Positions 40,530 through 50,194 of a stretch of 64,000 bases of DNA are shown piece after piece; position 1 is the first letter of the stretch, and every line of letters begins with the position of its first letter. The position numbers were made by a program, and so were the translations under genes. This DNA comes from an uncultured Lachnospiraceae bacterium (GTDB taxonomy: Bacteria > Bacillota > Clostridia > Lachnospirales > Lachnospiraceae). The DNA is taken from assembly GCA_945833775.1 (NCBI GenBank), contig CAMAGI010000002.1, forward strand, positions 1-64,000. The letters run 5' to 3'. The notes beneath the pieces are model-generated. The model was given only the letters and a program-made list of their open reading frames with translations, had not been told where the DNA came from and ran no database searches.

Positions 40530-42134
40530 ATGAATCAGAAAGAAATCAAAAGAAGACAGATTGGACTTCTGGCAGACGGAATGGGATTTGTCATCCTGTT
40601 TCTGCTTGTAAAAATTGTGGGTTTTGAGAGTGTTGTCTATATTGCGGCTGCTTATGAGACAATGCAGTTGATTTGGACCGTGACCGGAAAGTCCTCCACC
40701 GACGCCCTGGGAAGGATTTTGCGAAGTCGCAGGGCAAAGGGACAGTATAAAAATGCAGCGATTATCGGTAAGAATATTATTTTTCTGCAGGGAGTAACCG
40801 GACTTTTGGGAAGTATTCTTTTTGCCGGAGTTGGCGGTTTCTTTGCAGGGAAGGTGTTTGGTATTCCGCATGCGGCTGCTGCTTTTTGGATTCTGGCCCC
40901 TGCTCTTTTCCTGCGCAATTTGTCTGCTGCGCTGGAGGGATCTTTTGTCGGTGAGGGCATCCAGCTGGCCTCTGTGATTGCGGGAATCATGCGGAGAGTT
41001 TTTCAAGGGGGATTTTGTGTCCTTTTTTGCAGTGCACTGTATCGTTACGGAGAAAAGGCCGGTGCATTGCTGATACTGGAAGAGGTTCGGTATCAATATG
41101 CAGGAATCGGATTTGCAATTGCAATTACCCTGACAGAATTATTGGTTCTTCTGTTTATGATCCTTCTATATTTCGGTAATCGCCAAAGCAGAAAAAAAGA
41201 GTCTGTTGAGGGCGGTATGCGGGCAACGGAGAATATGACCAGCAGTATCGGAATCTATTACAGTCATGCCGGGCTTCAAAGTCTGACGCTTTTCCTGGAA
41301 AGATTACCGATCTGGCTGGGCATGGTACTATACCTTCGCTATTTGCAGACCCACTCTTCGGTCAGCTACGGAGTGTTCTATGGCGGATTTTTAATTGCTG
41401 CCGGCTTGCCTGCGGTGCTTGTCTGTGTACTGATGATACCGGTGTGTGTAAGGACTTCCGCAGGTATTCGCAGAGAGGAGATGCGTTATGCCAGAAACGG
41501 AGTACAGACCGGATTTCAGTCCGGAATTGTATATGCATTGTTCATGACCGTCTTTCTGGCTGTTACGGCAGCACAGAGTGCCGAATTGCTGGGGGGAACG
41601 GAGCATGCAAGAATCCTGACTCAGTGTATGCAATATGGTTCTGCGGTTGTTTTGTTCCGGGTTTTGATTTTCTATTTTTCCGGAGTTTTGAGTGCGACCG
41701 GAAAGAGATTGCTTGTTATGATCGGATATGTGACCGGCAATATCGCCTATTTGATTGCTCTGATTCCAATGCTAAACGGTGGAAAACTGGGGATATTATC
41801 TCTCGTGGATGCTCTTGTTGTCGGAGCGGGTATTTGTTGTGTCGTGCTCGGAGCATTTGTGTTTATGCAGATCGGTTCCGGTGTGGACTGGCTGCACTGC
41901 GTTTTGCTACCGGCAATTGCGGCTGCAGTGGTGGGGCTTGCGGATCTGTTTCTCGGAAAAGCTCTTGCACCGCATCTTGGTGTGGTGGTAACGCTACTTA
42001 TCTGTTTTGTGGCAGCCTTTCTGATATTTTGGATCCTATTGCTTTTTACGGGATGCTTTCGAGAACAGGATCTGAAATCGGTTCCCTGTGGCAGCCTGAT
42101 TCGTAAATTGGGGCAGCTTCTTCGTATTTATTGA
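40530..42134 (+). CDS. MOP-superfamily flippase-like polytopic membrane protein (MATE/SpoVB/Wzx-like)
   Basis: About 13-14 hydrophobic helices across 534 aa; overall layout only. Confidence 0.6.
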   Translation: MNQKEIKRRQIGLLADGMGFVILFLLVKIVGFESVVYIAAAYETMQLIWTVTGKSSTDALGRILRSRRAKGQYKNAAIIGKNIIFLQGVTGLLGSILFAGVGGFFAGKVFGIPHAAAAFWILAPALFLRNLSAALEGSFVGEGIQLASVIAGIMRRVFQGGFCVLFCSALYRYGEKAGALLILEEVRYQYAGIGFAIAITLTELLVLLFMILLYFGNRQSRKKESVEGGMRATENMTSSIGIYYSHAGLQSLTLFLERLPIWLGMVLYLRYLQTHSSVSYGVFYGGFLIAAGLPAVLVCVLMIPVCVRTSAGIRREEMRYARNGVQTGFQSGIVYALFMTVFLAVTAAQSAELLGGTEHARILTQCMQYGSAVVLFRVLIFYFSGVLSATGKRLLVMIGYVTGNIAYLIALIPMLNGGKLGILSLVDALVVGAGICCVVLGAFVFMQIGSGVDWLHCVLLPAIAAAVVGLADLFLGKALAPHLGVVVTLLICFVAAFLIFWILLLFTGCFREQDLKSVPCGSLIRKLGQLLRIY

Positions 42135-42175
42135 CAAATTGAATAATTTACAAAAATTGACTGATACTGAAAGCA

Positions 42176-42928
42176 GTGAGGTGTGTTATGAGAATTGTCA
42201 GAGGTATCAGTTTATTTTTTGTGTTGCCGGTATTACTTTTAGGAATCGGATTTTTTGGTGGATTGAAATGCCATGAATTTTTTTATCCCTCGGGTGAGTG
42301 GGGAAGTCAAGTATCGCAGCGAACAGGTCTGCCGGAAGAAACTGTGGATCCCTCCACAAATTTGGGCATTTCGGAAGAAAAGACACAACAGGATTCCATG
42401 CAGGAAAGTGCTTTTTATGAGGAATTGACAGCGGATGGTTATGGCTGGTATGATACAGAAGCCCGTACGGTATCCACGGATTCGGAAACACTCTGTGCAG
42501 ATACCGAGTATGTTGTCAGGGAGGTTGATATTCTGCGCAACACGGAGGTTGAGATGAGCGGAAAACTCCCGGGGAAATATTTTGGAATGGATCGTGAGAA
42601 ATTTGTGGAAAGTATGAAAGTCTATGAGATGGCTCCTCCGCTTGCCGAGTTGGAGAGAGGCTTTGTAAGTCTTGAGGTACTGTCCTTTTCACGGGAACGT
42701 GTTGTCGTACAGATGAACTATCAATACGTTCAGCCCAGTTCCAACTTCTATCTTGGTGCGTTGAACAATGAGGTTGTCGTTTATCTTGAGGACAAGAGCA
42801 CCATTTATATCTATACCGGAATATCCATGGCGGATCTGCCGGAGAGTCTGCAACTGGAAATCATTCAGCTGATGTGGATTGAGAATGAAGAGAGTCTGTA
42901 CAATTTTTTGGAGGCATATTCTTCCTAG
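42176..42928 (+). CDS. Membrane-anchored protein with possible BofC-C-like C-terminal domain
   Basis: N-terminal TM SLFFVLPVLLLGIGFFGGL; C-terminus IYTGISMADLPESLQLEIIQLMWIENEESLYNFLEAYSS. Confidence 0.55.
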   Translation: MRCVMRIVRGISLFFVLPVLLLGIGFFGGLKCHEFFYPSGEWGSQVSQRTGLPEETVDPSTNLGISEEKTQQDSMQESAFYEELTADGYGWYDTEARTVSTDSETLCADTEYVVREVDILRNTEVEMSGKLPGKYFGMDREKFVESMKVYEMAPPLAELERGFVSLEVLSFSRERVVVQMNYQYVQPSSNFYLGALNNEVVVYLEDKSTIYIYTGISMADLPESLQLEIIQLMWIENEESLYNFLEAYSS

Positions 42929-42955
42929 CATCAGAATAGAAAGTGGAGTAACAAT

Positions 42956-44185
42956 ATGAACAGAAGAATCAAAATCGGAGTCGTCGGAGGAGGAGCTGCC
43001 GGAATGGCCGCAGCAATCACGGCTGTGAGACGCGGGGCGGAGGTCACGATTCTGGAAGGCGGAGAACGGCTTGGACGGAAGATCCTTTCGACCGGAAACG
43101 GAAAATGCAATCTGGGCAATCGGAACCTCTCGGTGCAGGATTATTACACTTCGTATCCCAAACGTATGGAGAGCTGGCTGAATGCGATTTCTACGACGGA
43201 TGTAATTGACTTTTTCCGGGAACTCGGGCTGTTGATTAAGGAGAAGAACGGCTATTTGTATCCGCTCAGTGAGCAGGCTTCCTCTGTTTTAGATGTGCTG
43301 CGATTCGGCGTAAAAGAGCTGGGAGTGGAAATCGTAACGGAATGTAAGATTCGGTATATTCGGAAAGAAAACGGCGGGATACGAATAGAAAGTGCAGATA
43401 GAAGTTACCTTTTTGACAAGGTGATTCTTGCCTGCGGTGGAAAAGCGGCCCCGAAAACCGGGTCGGACGGGAGTGGTTTTAAGCTTGCGAAACAAATCGG
43501 ACACTCAATCGCCCCCACCGTTCCCGCCCTTGTGCAGCTGCAATGCGAGGAGGAGTATTTCAAAGCGGTTGCAGGTGTGCGTACCGAAGCAATGATAACG
43601 ATCCGCAGTGGCGGAGCGAATCTTTGTGAACGCGGCGAATTACAGTTGACACAGCAGGGAATATCCGGAATTCCGGTATTTCAATTGAGTCGTAACGTTA
43701 ATTATCTCCTTCGCGAAAAAGAGCGCGTGGAAGCGGTGATTGATCTGCTCCCGGATCTGTCCCGGGAGGAGTGGGAGCGGATCATGATGTCAAGAAGTAT
43801 TCTTCTGCGGGGAAGAACACTGGAGGAATATTTCACCGGCATTTTGAATAAGAAGCTGATGCTCTTGTTTATTAAGCTGGCAGGGTTGAAGGCGACGGAT
43901 GCTGCGGATAATACTTCCAGGGAGGCACTCTCCAGGGTCTTTTCGTATTGCAAAGAGTGGCGAGTACATATCATCGGCAGCAATTCCTATGAGAGTGCAC
44001 AGGTTACCGCCGGAGGAGTTCGTCTTGAGGAGATAAGTGACACCTTTGAATCCGGGAAAATGCAGGGAGTATACCTGATCGGAGAGATGCTGGATGTGGA
44101 TGGCCGGTGTGGCGGTTACAATCTGCACTGGGCATGGTGCAGCGGAATCATTGCCGGAAGAGCTGTTACAGATACGGAGAGATAA
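42956..44185 (+). CDS. HI0933-family flavoprotein (NAD(P)/FAD-dependent oxidoreductase, YhiN-like)
   Basis: KIGVVGGGAAGMAAAITAVRRGAEVTILEGGERLGRKILSTGNGKCNLGN; C-terminal LIGEMLDVDGRCGGYNLHWAWCSGIIAGR. Confidence 0.93.
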   Translation: MNRRIKIGVVGGGAAGMAAAITAVRRGAEVTILEGGERLGRKILSTGNGKCNLGNRNLSVQDYYTSYPKRMESWLNAISTTDVIDFFRELGLLIKEKNGYLYPLSEQASSVLDVLRFGVKELGVEIVTECKIRYIRKENGGIRIESADRSYLFDKVILACGGKAAPKTGSDGSGFKLAKQIGHSIAPTVPALVQLQCEEEYFKAVAGVRTEAMITIRSGGANLCERGELQLTQQGISGIPVFQLSRNVNYLLREKERVEAVIDLLPDLSREEWERIMMSRSILLRGRTLEEYFTGILNKKLMLLFIKLAGLKATDAADNTSREALSRVFSYCKEWRVHIIGSNSYESAQVTAGGVRLEEISDTFESGKMQGVYLIGEMLDVDGRCGGYNLHWAWCSGIIAGRAVTDTER

Positions 44186-44188
44186 ACT

Positions 44189-45841
44189 ATGCTGCGAATC
44201 AGTCAGGTGAAATTGAGACCCGGGCACAGCCGGGATGAGTTGAAGAAAAAAATAGCGGATATACTGCGCCTTAGAGAACAGGAAATCGTGACTTTTGAAC
44301 TGGTAAGACAATCCATAGATGCCCGCAAAAAGCCGGATGTTTTCTGCATTTATACAGTGGATGTCAAGGTGGAGCAGGAAGAGAAGGTCTTAAAAAAGCT
44401 GAGGGGGAATCGGAATGTTGAGCGTATGATACCACAACAATACCGTTTTCCGGCGTCGGGCAGCAAAAGCCAGAAGCATCCGACGGTGATTATCGGCAGC
44501 GGACCGGCTGGTTTGTTCTGTGCCTATTATCTGGCGCTGCACGGCTATTGCCCATTGTTGTTGGAGCGCGGAAAATGTGTGGAGGAAAGACAACAGGATG
44601 TGGAGCGGTTCTGGCAGAAAGGAATACTGGATCCGACCTCGAATGTACAGTTTGGAGAAGGCGGAGCCGGTACATTCTCGGACGGGAAGTTAAATACACT
44701 TGTGAAGGAGAAGGAAGGACGAAACCGGGCGGTTTTGGAGACCTTCGTGAAGTTCGGAGCCGAGGAGTCCATTTTGTATGATGCGAAACCTCACATTGGG
44801 ACCGACGTGTTGTGCGGAGTGGTCCGCAATATGAGAGAAGAAATCCTTCGCCTCGGCGGAGAAATCCGATTCGAAAGCTGCGTCACAGCTCTGGAGTTGG
44901 ATGAACAGCGTAAGGTACAGGCAGTAATCGTAAATAAGCAGTACAGAATCGAATGTGAACAGGTGGTACTTGCCTGCGGACACAGTGCGAGAGATACCTT
45001 TGAGATGCTGTTGGAGCGAAAGGTTCCCATGGAAGCGAAGTCCTTTGCCGTGGGATTTCGGGTACAGCACCTGCAGCGCAGGATCAATCAGGCACAATAC
45101 GGCACGGAGGATGGGTCAGTCCTCGGTGCGGCACCTTACAAGGTAACAGCAAAGACTTCCTGTGGCCGTGGGGTGTATTCCTTCTGTATGTGTCCAGGTG
45201 GATATGTGGTCAATGCTTCCTCCGAGGAAAACCGCCTTGCAGTAAACGGAATGAGCTACAGCGGGCGTGACGGAGAAAATGCCAACAGTGCAATTATTGT
45301 TTCGGTCACACCTGATGACTACCAAAACGATACACCGCTTGCCGGCGTTATGTTCCAAAGAAAACTGGAAGAGAAAGCCTATCGGCGGGGGACAGGAAAC
45401 ATCCCGCTGCAGCGGTACGGAGCTTTCAGAAAAGAAGTTTTGGGAACGGGAGATGAAGACGAGAGTACAAAAGAGCAGGCTTCTGTACTGCAACCGGCTT
45501 GCAAGGGTAATTATCGATGGACTTCTCTGGCGGGAATCCTTCCGGAGGAATGTGAGCGGGCATTTCTGGAAGGCATGGAAGTCTTTGCGCGGCAGATTCC
45601 CGGTTTTGACGAGGAAGATACGATTCTTGCGGCGGTAGAGAGCCGAACTTCCTCCCCCGTTCGAATCATCCGGGATGAAACGTTGCAATCCGAAGTGCGT
45701 GGACTTTACCCCTGTGGTGAGGGAGCCGGCTATGCCGGAGGAATCACATCCGCAGCAATGGACGGTATGCGTGTTGCGGAGGCAATCGCATCGGAATATG
45801 CGCCTTTTTCGAAAGAAAACCGGCATATTGCCAAGGACTGA
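44189..45841 (+). CDS. FAD-dependent dehydrogenase (COG2509-like)
   Basis: VIIGSGPAGLFCAYYLALHGYCPLLLERG, NVQFGEGGAGTFSDGKLNTLVK, PCGEGAGYAGGITSAAMDGMRVAEAI. Confidence 0.92.
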   Translation: MLRISQVKLRPGHSRDELKKKIADILRLREQEIVTFELVRQSIDARKKPDVFCIYTVDVKVEQEEKVLKKLRGNRNVERMIPQQYRFPASGSKSQKHPTVIIGSGPAGLFCAYYLALHGYCPLLLERGKCVEERQQDVERFWQKGILDPTSNVQFGEGGAGTFSDGKLNTLVKEKEGRNRAVLETFVKFGAEESILYDAKPHIGTDVLCGVVRNMREEILRLGGEIRFESCVTALELDEQRKVQAVIVNKQYRIECEQVVLACGHSARDTFEMLLERKVPMEAKSFAVGFRVQHLQRRINQAQYGTEDGSVLGAAPYKVTAKTSCGRGVYSFCMCPGGYVVNASSEENRLAVNGMSYSGRDGENANSAIIVSVTPDDYQNDTPLAGVMFQRKLEEKAYRRGTGNIPLQRYGAFRKEVLGTGDEDESTKEQASVLQPACKGNYRWTSLAGILPEECERAFLEGMEVFARQIPGFDEEDTILAAVESRTSSPVRIIRDETLQSEVRGLYPCGEGAGYAGGITSAAMDGMRVAEAIASEYAPFSKENRHIAKD

Positions 45842-45856
45842 AAAGTTGTGTATAAT
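45828..45856 (+). promoter_or_regulatory. Putative proB promoter TTGCCA-17-TATAAT
   Basis: Perfect -10 and 17-nt spacing, about 43 nt upstream of the proB start. Confidence 0.65.
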
Positions 45857-45898
45857 CAAGAGCGAATTGAAGGAAGAATAGAGTGAGGATAAGAAATC

Positions 45899-46765
45899 AT
45901 GAGTACGCTTCGAGAAATGATCAAAGAGAAACAACGCATCGTTGTAAAGATCGGCTCATCATCCCTGCAGCATGCGAAAACAGGTGATATGGATTATATT
46001 CGTCTGGAAAAGCTGGTACGTGAATTGTGTGATATCCGTAATCAGGGAAAAGAAGTCATTCTTGTCACATCCGGAGCCATTGCGGCGGGGCGAAAAGCAG
46101 TGAATCTCAAGCCCTCTAACGATAAGAAGCCGGAGGCGGCGATGGCGGAGAAGCAGGCTTGCGCTGCTATCGGACAGGCAAGACTTATGATGACTTATCA
46201 GAAGCTTTTTGCGGAATACAATCAGATAGCCGCACAGATTTTGATGACGAAGAATACCATAGTGGATGATTTGAACCGCTACAATGCGAGAAATACTTTC
46301 TTTGAGCTTCTTCGCATGGGAGTTATTCCGATAGTCAATGAAAATGATACGGTAGCTACCTACGAGATCGAAATCGGGGACAATGATACCCTGTCCGCCA
46401 TTGTGGCTGCATTGACAGAGGCTGATCTCTTGATTCTTTTGTCCGATATCGACGGACTTTACACGGATGACCCCAGAAAAAACCCGGAAGCGAAATTCAT
46501 CGAGCAGGTGGATGAACTGACAGAAGAACTGATGCAGATGGGCAAACCTTCAACCGGCAGTAATGTGGGAACCGGTGGAATGAATACCAAACTGGTTGCC
46601 GCTAAGATTGCCACCAGCTGTGACGTGGATATGATTATTGCAAACAGCAAAGATCTGGGTGTATTGCATCGGATTTTAGATGGCGAGAATGAGGGCACAC
46701 TCTTTGTGGCCAAAAGGGACGAAGCCTTTGATCTGCCAGGCTTTGTTGAGAATTTACATAAGTGA
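45899..46765 (+). CDS. proB: Glutamate 5-kinase (short form without PUA domain)
   Basis: IVVKIGSSSLQ, VTSGAIAAGRKAV, PIVNENDTVATYEIEIGDNDTLSAIVA, GTGGMNTKLVAAKIA. Confidence 0.95.
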   Translation: MSTLREMIKEKQRIVVKIGSSSLQHAKTGDMDYIRLEKLVRELCDIRNQGKEVILVTSGAIAAGRKAVNLKPSNDKKPEAAMAEKQACAAIGQARLMMTYQKLFAEYNQIAAQILMTKNTIVDDLNRYNARNTFFELLRMGVIPIVNENDTVATYEIEIGDNDTLSAIVAALTEADLLILLSDIDGLYTDDPRKNPEAKFIEQVDELTEELMQMGKPSTGSNVGTGGMNTKLVAAKIATSCDVDMIIANSKDLGVLHRILDGENEGTLFVAKRDEAFDLPGFVENLHK

Positions 46766-46807
46766 TATCCAAAGAATAGACAGTGACTATAATTGCTGTC
46801 CGGGAGA

Positions 46808-47032
46808 ATGAATATGACAATGGAACAGCGCATTGCGCGGATCAATGAATTGTATCACAAATCCCAGAAGGAAGGTCTTACAGCCAAGGAGAAGGAAGAA
46901 CAGGCAAGACTTCGCAGGGAGTATATCGAGAGTGTCCGCGGTAATTTGCGGGCACAACTCGACAACATCAATATTGAACAGCCGGACGGCACAATTGTGA
47001 ATCTCGGTGAAAAGTATGGAAAAAAACGATGA
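46808..47032 (+). CDS. DUF896-family protein
   Basis: RIARINELYHKSQKEGLTAKEKEEQARLRREYIESVRGNLRAQLDNI. Confidence 0.92.
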   Translation: MNMTMEQRIARINELYHKSQKEGLTAKEKEEQARLRREYIESVRGNLRAQLDNINIEQPDGTIVNLGEKYGKKR

Positions 47033-47603
47033 CCCCAATATTTTAAAAAAACAGATTCGAAAAGCAGTTCTTTCTGCGCGTAATACTCTTTCCGAAGAGC
47101 AATTATACCGGGCAAAGGTACTAATCACCGAGAAACTGTGCGGCCACCAATGGTTTTATCGTTCGGACATCCTGTTATGCTTTCTAAGCTACGGCTCGGA
47201 AATCGATACGAAGGATATCGTTAACGAGGCATTGCGACTGGGAAAAAAGGTGTTTGTCCCAAAAGTTGAGGGAGAAGAGATGGTGTTTTATAGAATCACA
47301 TCTCTATACGGATTACAGGAAGGCTATAAGGGAATACCGGAGCCTTCGGGTGATTGTGAAAAATATGAGTATCCTGGGGATGAAAACGAGGAATTGCAGC
47401 ACACGCTTTTGCTTATGCCGGGAGTTGCTTTCGACCCCTACCGCAATCGAATCGGTTACGGGAAAGGCTTCTATGACCGGTTCCTTCGGGATAAACAGGG
47501 GCTTTGGACAAGAAGCATAGCAATCGGGCACTGCTGTCAACAGGTGGACATAATTCCGGCAGAGGAGTTTGATATTCGACCATATCAAGTGATTTTAGTG
47601 TGA
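47016..47603 (+). CDS. 5-formyltetrahydrofolate cyclo-ligase
   Basis: [42 protein letters not shown]; overlaps the DUF896 stop. Confidence 0.93.
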   Translation: MEKNDDPNILKKQIRKAVLSARNTLSEEQLYRAKVLITEKLCGHQWFYRSDILLCFLSYGSEIDTKDIVNEALRLGKKVFVPKVEGEEMVFYRITSLYGLQEGYKGIPEPSGDCEKYEYPGDENEELQHTLLLMPGVAFDPYRNRIGYGKGFYDRFLRDKQGLWTRSIAIGHCCQQVDIIPAEEFDIRPYQVILV

Positions 47604-47616
47604 GGTGACGTGGAAA

Positions 47617-48864
47617 ATGACAGATTTAGAGCAGATGGGTCAGAAGGCGGTTCAAGCCAAGTATATTCTTCAAAAATTAAGCAGCGAACAAAAGGATAAG
47701 CTGCTTCGATACGCTGCCGAACAGCTCCGGCTTGGGCGAAAGGAAATTCTTGCAGCCAACGCCGAGGATATAGCACTGGGAGAACAAAACGGTATGCATG
47801 CGGGATTGCTTGATCGCCTCCGACTTACCGAGGATAGAATCGATGCCATGGCGGAGGGACTTACGCAGGTCGCAGAGCTTCCGGATTGCATCGGTGAGGT
47901 GATGGAAAGCTTTGAGCGTCCCAACGGCTTAAAAATCGAGAAAAGAAGAGTCCCGCTGGGTGTTATCGGAATCATCTACGAATCCCGACCGAATGTGACA
48001 GCCGATGCTTTCGGACTCTGTTTTAAAACCGGTAACGCAGTCATCCTAAAGGGGGGGAGTGATGCGCTACATTCCAATATCGCTATTACGAAGATACTGC
48101 GCAGAGCACTCTCTTTGTGTGATTTGCCGGAGGATGCAATTCAGTTGATTGAGGATAGGGATCGGGCGGTGACGGCACAGTTTATGCGTCTCAATCAATA
48201 TGTGGATGTGCTGATTCCGAGAGGCGGTGCGGGACTGATCCGAAACGTAGTGGAAAACAGTACGGTTCCGGTCATCGAGACCGGAACAGGCAACTGTCAT
48301 GTCTATGTGGATAAGGATGCGGATCTTGCGATGGCAGTGGATATCATTTACAATGCCAAAACACAGAGGATCGGCGTGTGCAATGCCTGTGAATCGCTGG
48401 TGATACACAGGGATATCCGGGAGGTGTTTTTACCGAAATTGGCTGAGAAGCTTCGCTCCCGGAATGTGGAAATGCGTGGGGACGAACAGATCCGTGAAAT
48501 TCTTCCCGACTGCACAGCGGCAACCGAGGAAGACTATGGAAAAGAATATCTGGATTATATCATTTCCATGAAGACGGTGGAGAGTGTGGAGGAAGCCATT
48601 GCACATATTAACCGTTACAACACGAAGCATTCGGAATGCATTGTGACCAATAACCCGGATACTGCAGAACGTTTTTTAAACGAGGTGGATGCGGCTTGTG
48701 TATATGTGAATGCGTCCACAAGATTCACAGACGGTTTCGAGTTCGGATTCGGCGCGGAGATCGGAATCAGTACGCAGAAATTACACGCGAGAGGTCCGAT
48801 GGGCTTAAGAGAGCTTACGTCCTATAAATATACAATACGCGGCAATGGACAGATTCGAGGATAG
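47617..48864 (+). CDS. proA: Gamma-glutamyl phosphate reductase
   Basis: [76 protein letters not shown]. Confidence 0.96.
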   Translation: MTDLEQMGQKAVQAKYILQKLSSEQKDKLLRYAAEQLRLGRKEILAANAEDIALGEQNGMHAGLLDRLRLTEDRIDAMAEGLTQVAELPDCIGEVMESFERPNGLKIEKRRVPLGVIGIIYESRPNVTADAFGLCFKTGNAVILKGGSDALHSNIAITKILRRALSLCDLPEDAIQLIEDRDRAVTAQFMRLNQYVDVLIPRGGAGLIRNVVENSTVPVIETGTGNCHVYVDKDADLAMAVDIIYNAKTQRIGVCNACESLVIHRDIREVFLPKLAEKLRSRNVEMRGDEQIREILPDCTAATEEDYGKEYLDYIISMKTVESVEEAIAHINRYNTKHSECIVTNNPDTAERFLNEVDAACVYVNASTRFTDGFEFGFGAEIGISTQKLHARGPMGLRELTSYKYTIRGNGQIRG

Positions 48865-48883
48865 AAACTCAGGGAGGGCGATT

Positions 48884-49435
48884 ATGAAAGAGGTAAACGG
48901 AAGTATCTGGCATACGATGAGTACGCATCGGGTAACACCGACGGATTTCATATGTGTGATCGAGATCTCGAAAGGAAGTAAGAACAAATATGAGTTGGAT
49001 AAGGAGACCGGTCTCTTGATATTGGACCGTATTCTGCATACTTCCACCCATTATCCCGCAAACTATGGATTTATTCCCCGGACCTACGGGGATGACGGAG
49101 ACCCGCTGGATGTGCTTCTCCTGTGCTCGGAATCCATCCAACCGATGACACTTGTAAGGGCTTATCCCATTGGTGTTATCTCCATGCTGGACGGCGGTAA
49201 GAATGATGAGAAGATCATTGCGGTTCCTTTTAACGATCCCAACTATAACTGCTATCGGGATATTTCCGAACTGCCTCCCCATGTGGTGGAAGAGATGGAG
49301 CACTTTTTCACAATTTATAAGTCCCTGGAGAACAAGACAACTGCCGTCAATGAAAAGGGAGATCGTGAAGAAGCAATTGCAGTGATTAAGAAATGCCTGG
49401 ATAACTACATCGAAACATTTATAAAAAGCTGGTAG
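48884..49435 (+). CDS. ppa: Inorganic pyrophosphatase (family I)
   Basis: VIEISKGSKNKYELDKETGLLILDRILHTSTHYPANYGFIPRTYGDDGDPLDVLLL. Confidence 0.93.
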   Translation: MKEVNGSIWHTMSTHRVTPTDFICVIEISKGSKNKYELDKETGLLILDRILHTSTHYPANYGFIPRTYGDDGDPLDVLLLCSESIQPMTLVRAYPIGVISMLDGGKNDEKIIAVPFNDPNYNCYRDISELPPHVVEEMEHFFTIYKSLENKTTAVNEKGDREEAIAVIKKCLDNYIETFIKSW

Positions 49436-49455
49436 AATATCTGCCGGCTTTTCCT
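49424..49455 (+). terminator. Putative terminator after ppa, overlapping its 3' end
   Basis: AAAAGCTGG - 11 nt - CCGGCTTTT with TTTTCC at the 3' arm. Confidence 0.6.
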
Positions 49456-49488
49456 GTGGAAAGAGCTTGACGGGAGGGAAAATAATAC

Positions 49489-50181
49489 ATGAATTTAGAA
49501 GAACGATATGGTGTTAAGGTGGACCAACTGATCTATGAAAATGGACTTTGTTCCGAAAAGGATGTGGAAGGATTTGTATTGGAGGGAAGTGCGAAGGTGA
49601 GCTTTCCCGGGGGACGCATGCGCCTGGAGAATGCGATGGACGAAAACCTTGGTCAAAAATCCAATTACGTATTCTGGTGTCCGGAGGTATTCCCGGATAA
49701 TATTATGATCGAATGGGAGTTTCAGCCGATCCGTGAACCCGGTCTTTGCATACTTTTTTACGCCGCAACCGGTCAAAACGGTAAGGATCTGTTTGATCCG
49801 TCTCTCCAAAGACGGACCGGAGAATACGATCAGTATCATCATGGCGATATCAATGCGTTTCATGTCTCATATTTCAGAAGAAAATGGGAGGAGGAGCGGA
49901 GTTTTCATACCTGTAACCTGAGAAAAAGTTATGGCTTTCACCTGGTTACTCAGGGGGCTGATCCCATTCCGGATGCGGATGAGGTGAAAAGACCCTATAA
50001 GATGACCGTAATCAAAAAAGGCGCACTCAATCTGTTTTTCTGTGATGAACTTGAAATTTTTCGCTTTGAAGACGATGGAAAAACATATGGTCCTTTTCTT
50101 AGAGGCGGAAGAATCGGTTTCCGGCAAATGGCGCCGCTCATCGGTGAGTACGGAAATCTAAAGGTTTACAGTCTATTGTAG
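49489..50181 (+). CDS. DUF1961 / YesU-like protein (concanavalin-A-like fold expected)
   Basis: MIEWEFQPIREPGLCILFYAATGQNGKDLFDPSLQRRTGEYDQYHHGDINAFHVSYFRR; linked to GH2 and YetA-like genes. Confidence 0.8.
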   Translation: MNLEERYGVKVDQLIYENGLCSEKDVEGFVLEGSAKVSFPGGRMRLENAMDENLGQKSNYVFWCPEVFPDNIMIEWEFQPIREPGLCILFYAATGQNGKDLFDPSLQRRTGEYDQYHHGDINAFHVSYFRRKWEEERSFHTCNLRKSYGFHLVTQGADPIPDADEVKRPYKMTVIKKGALNLFFCDELEIFRFEDDGKTYGPFLRGGRIGFRQMAPLIGEYGNLKVYSLL

Positions 50182-50194
50182 GAAAGGAGAGGCT

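Noticed and set aside
40500-40530. ATGAGGATATTTCTATG upstream of the flippase-like gene as a sixth element copy
   Set aside because: The two ATGs are 14 nt apart and out of frame, with no conserved hairpin; probably only an SD-containing leader.
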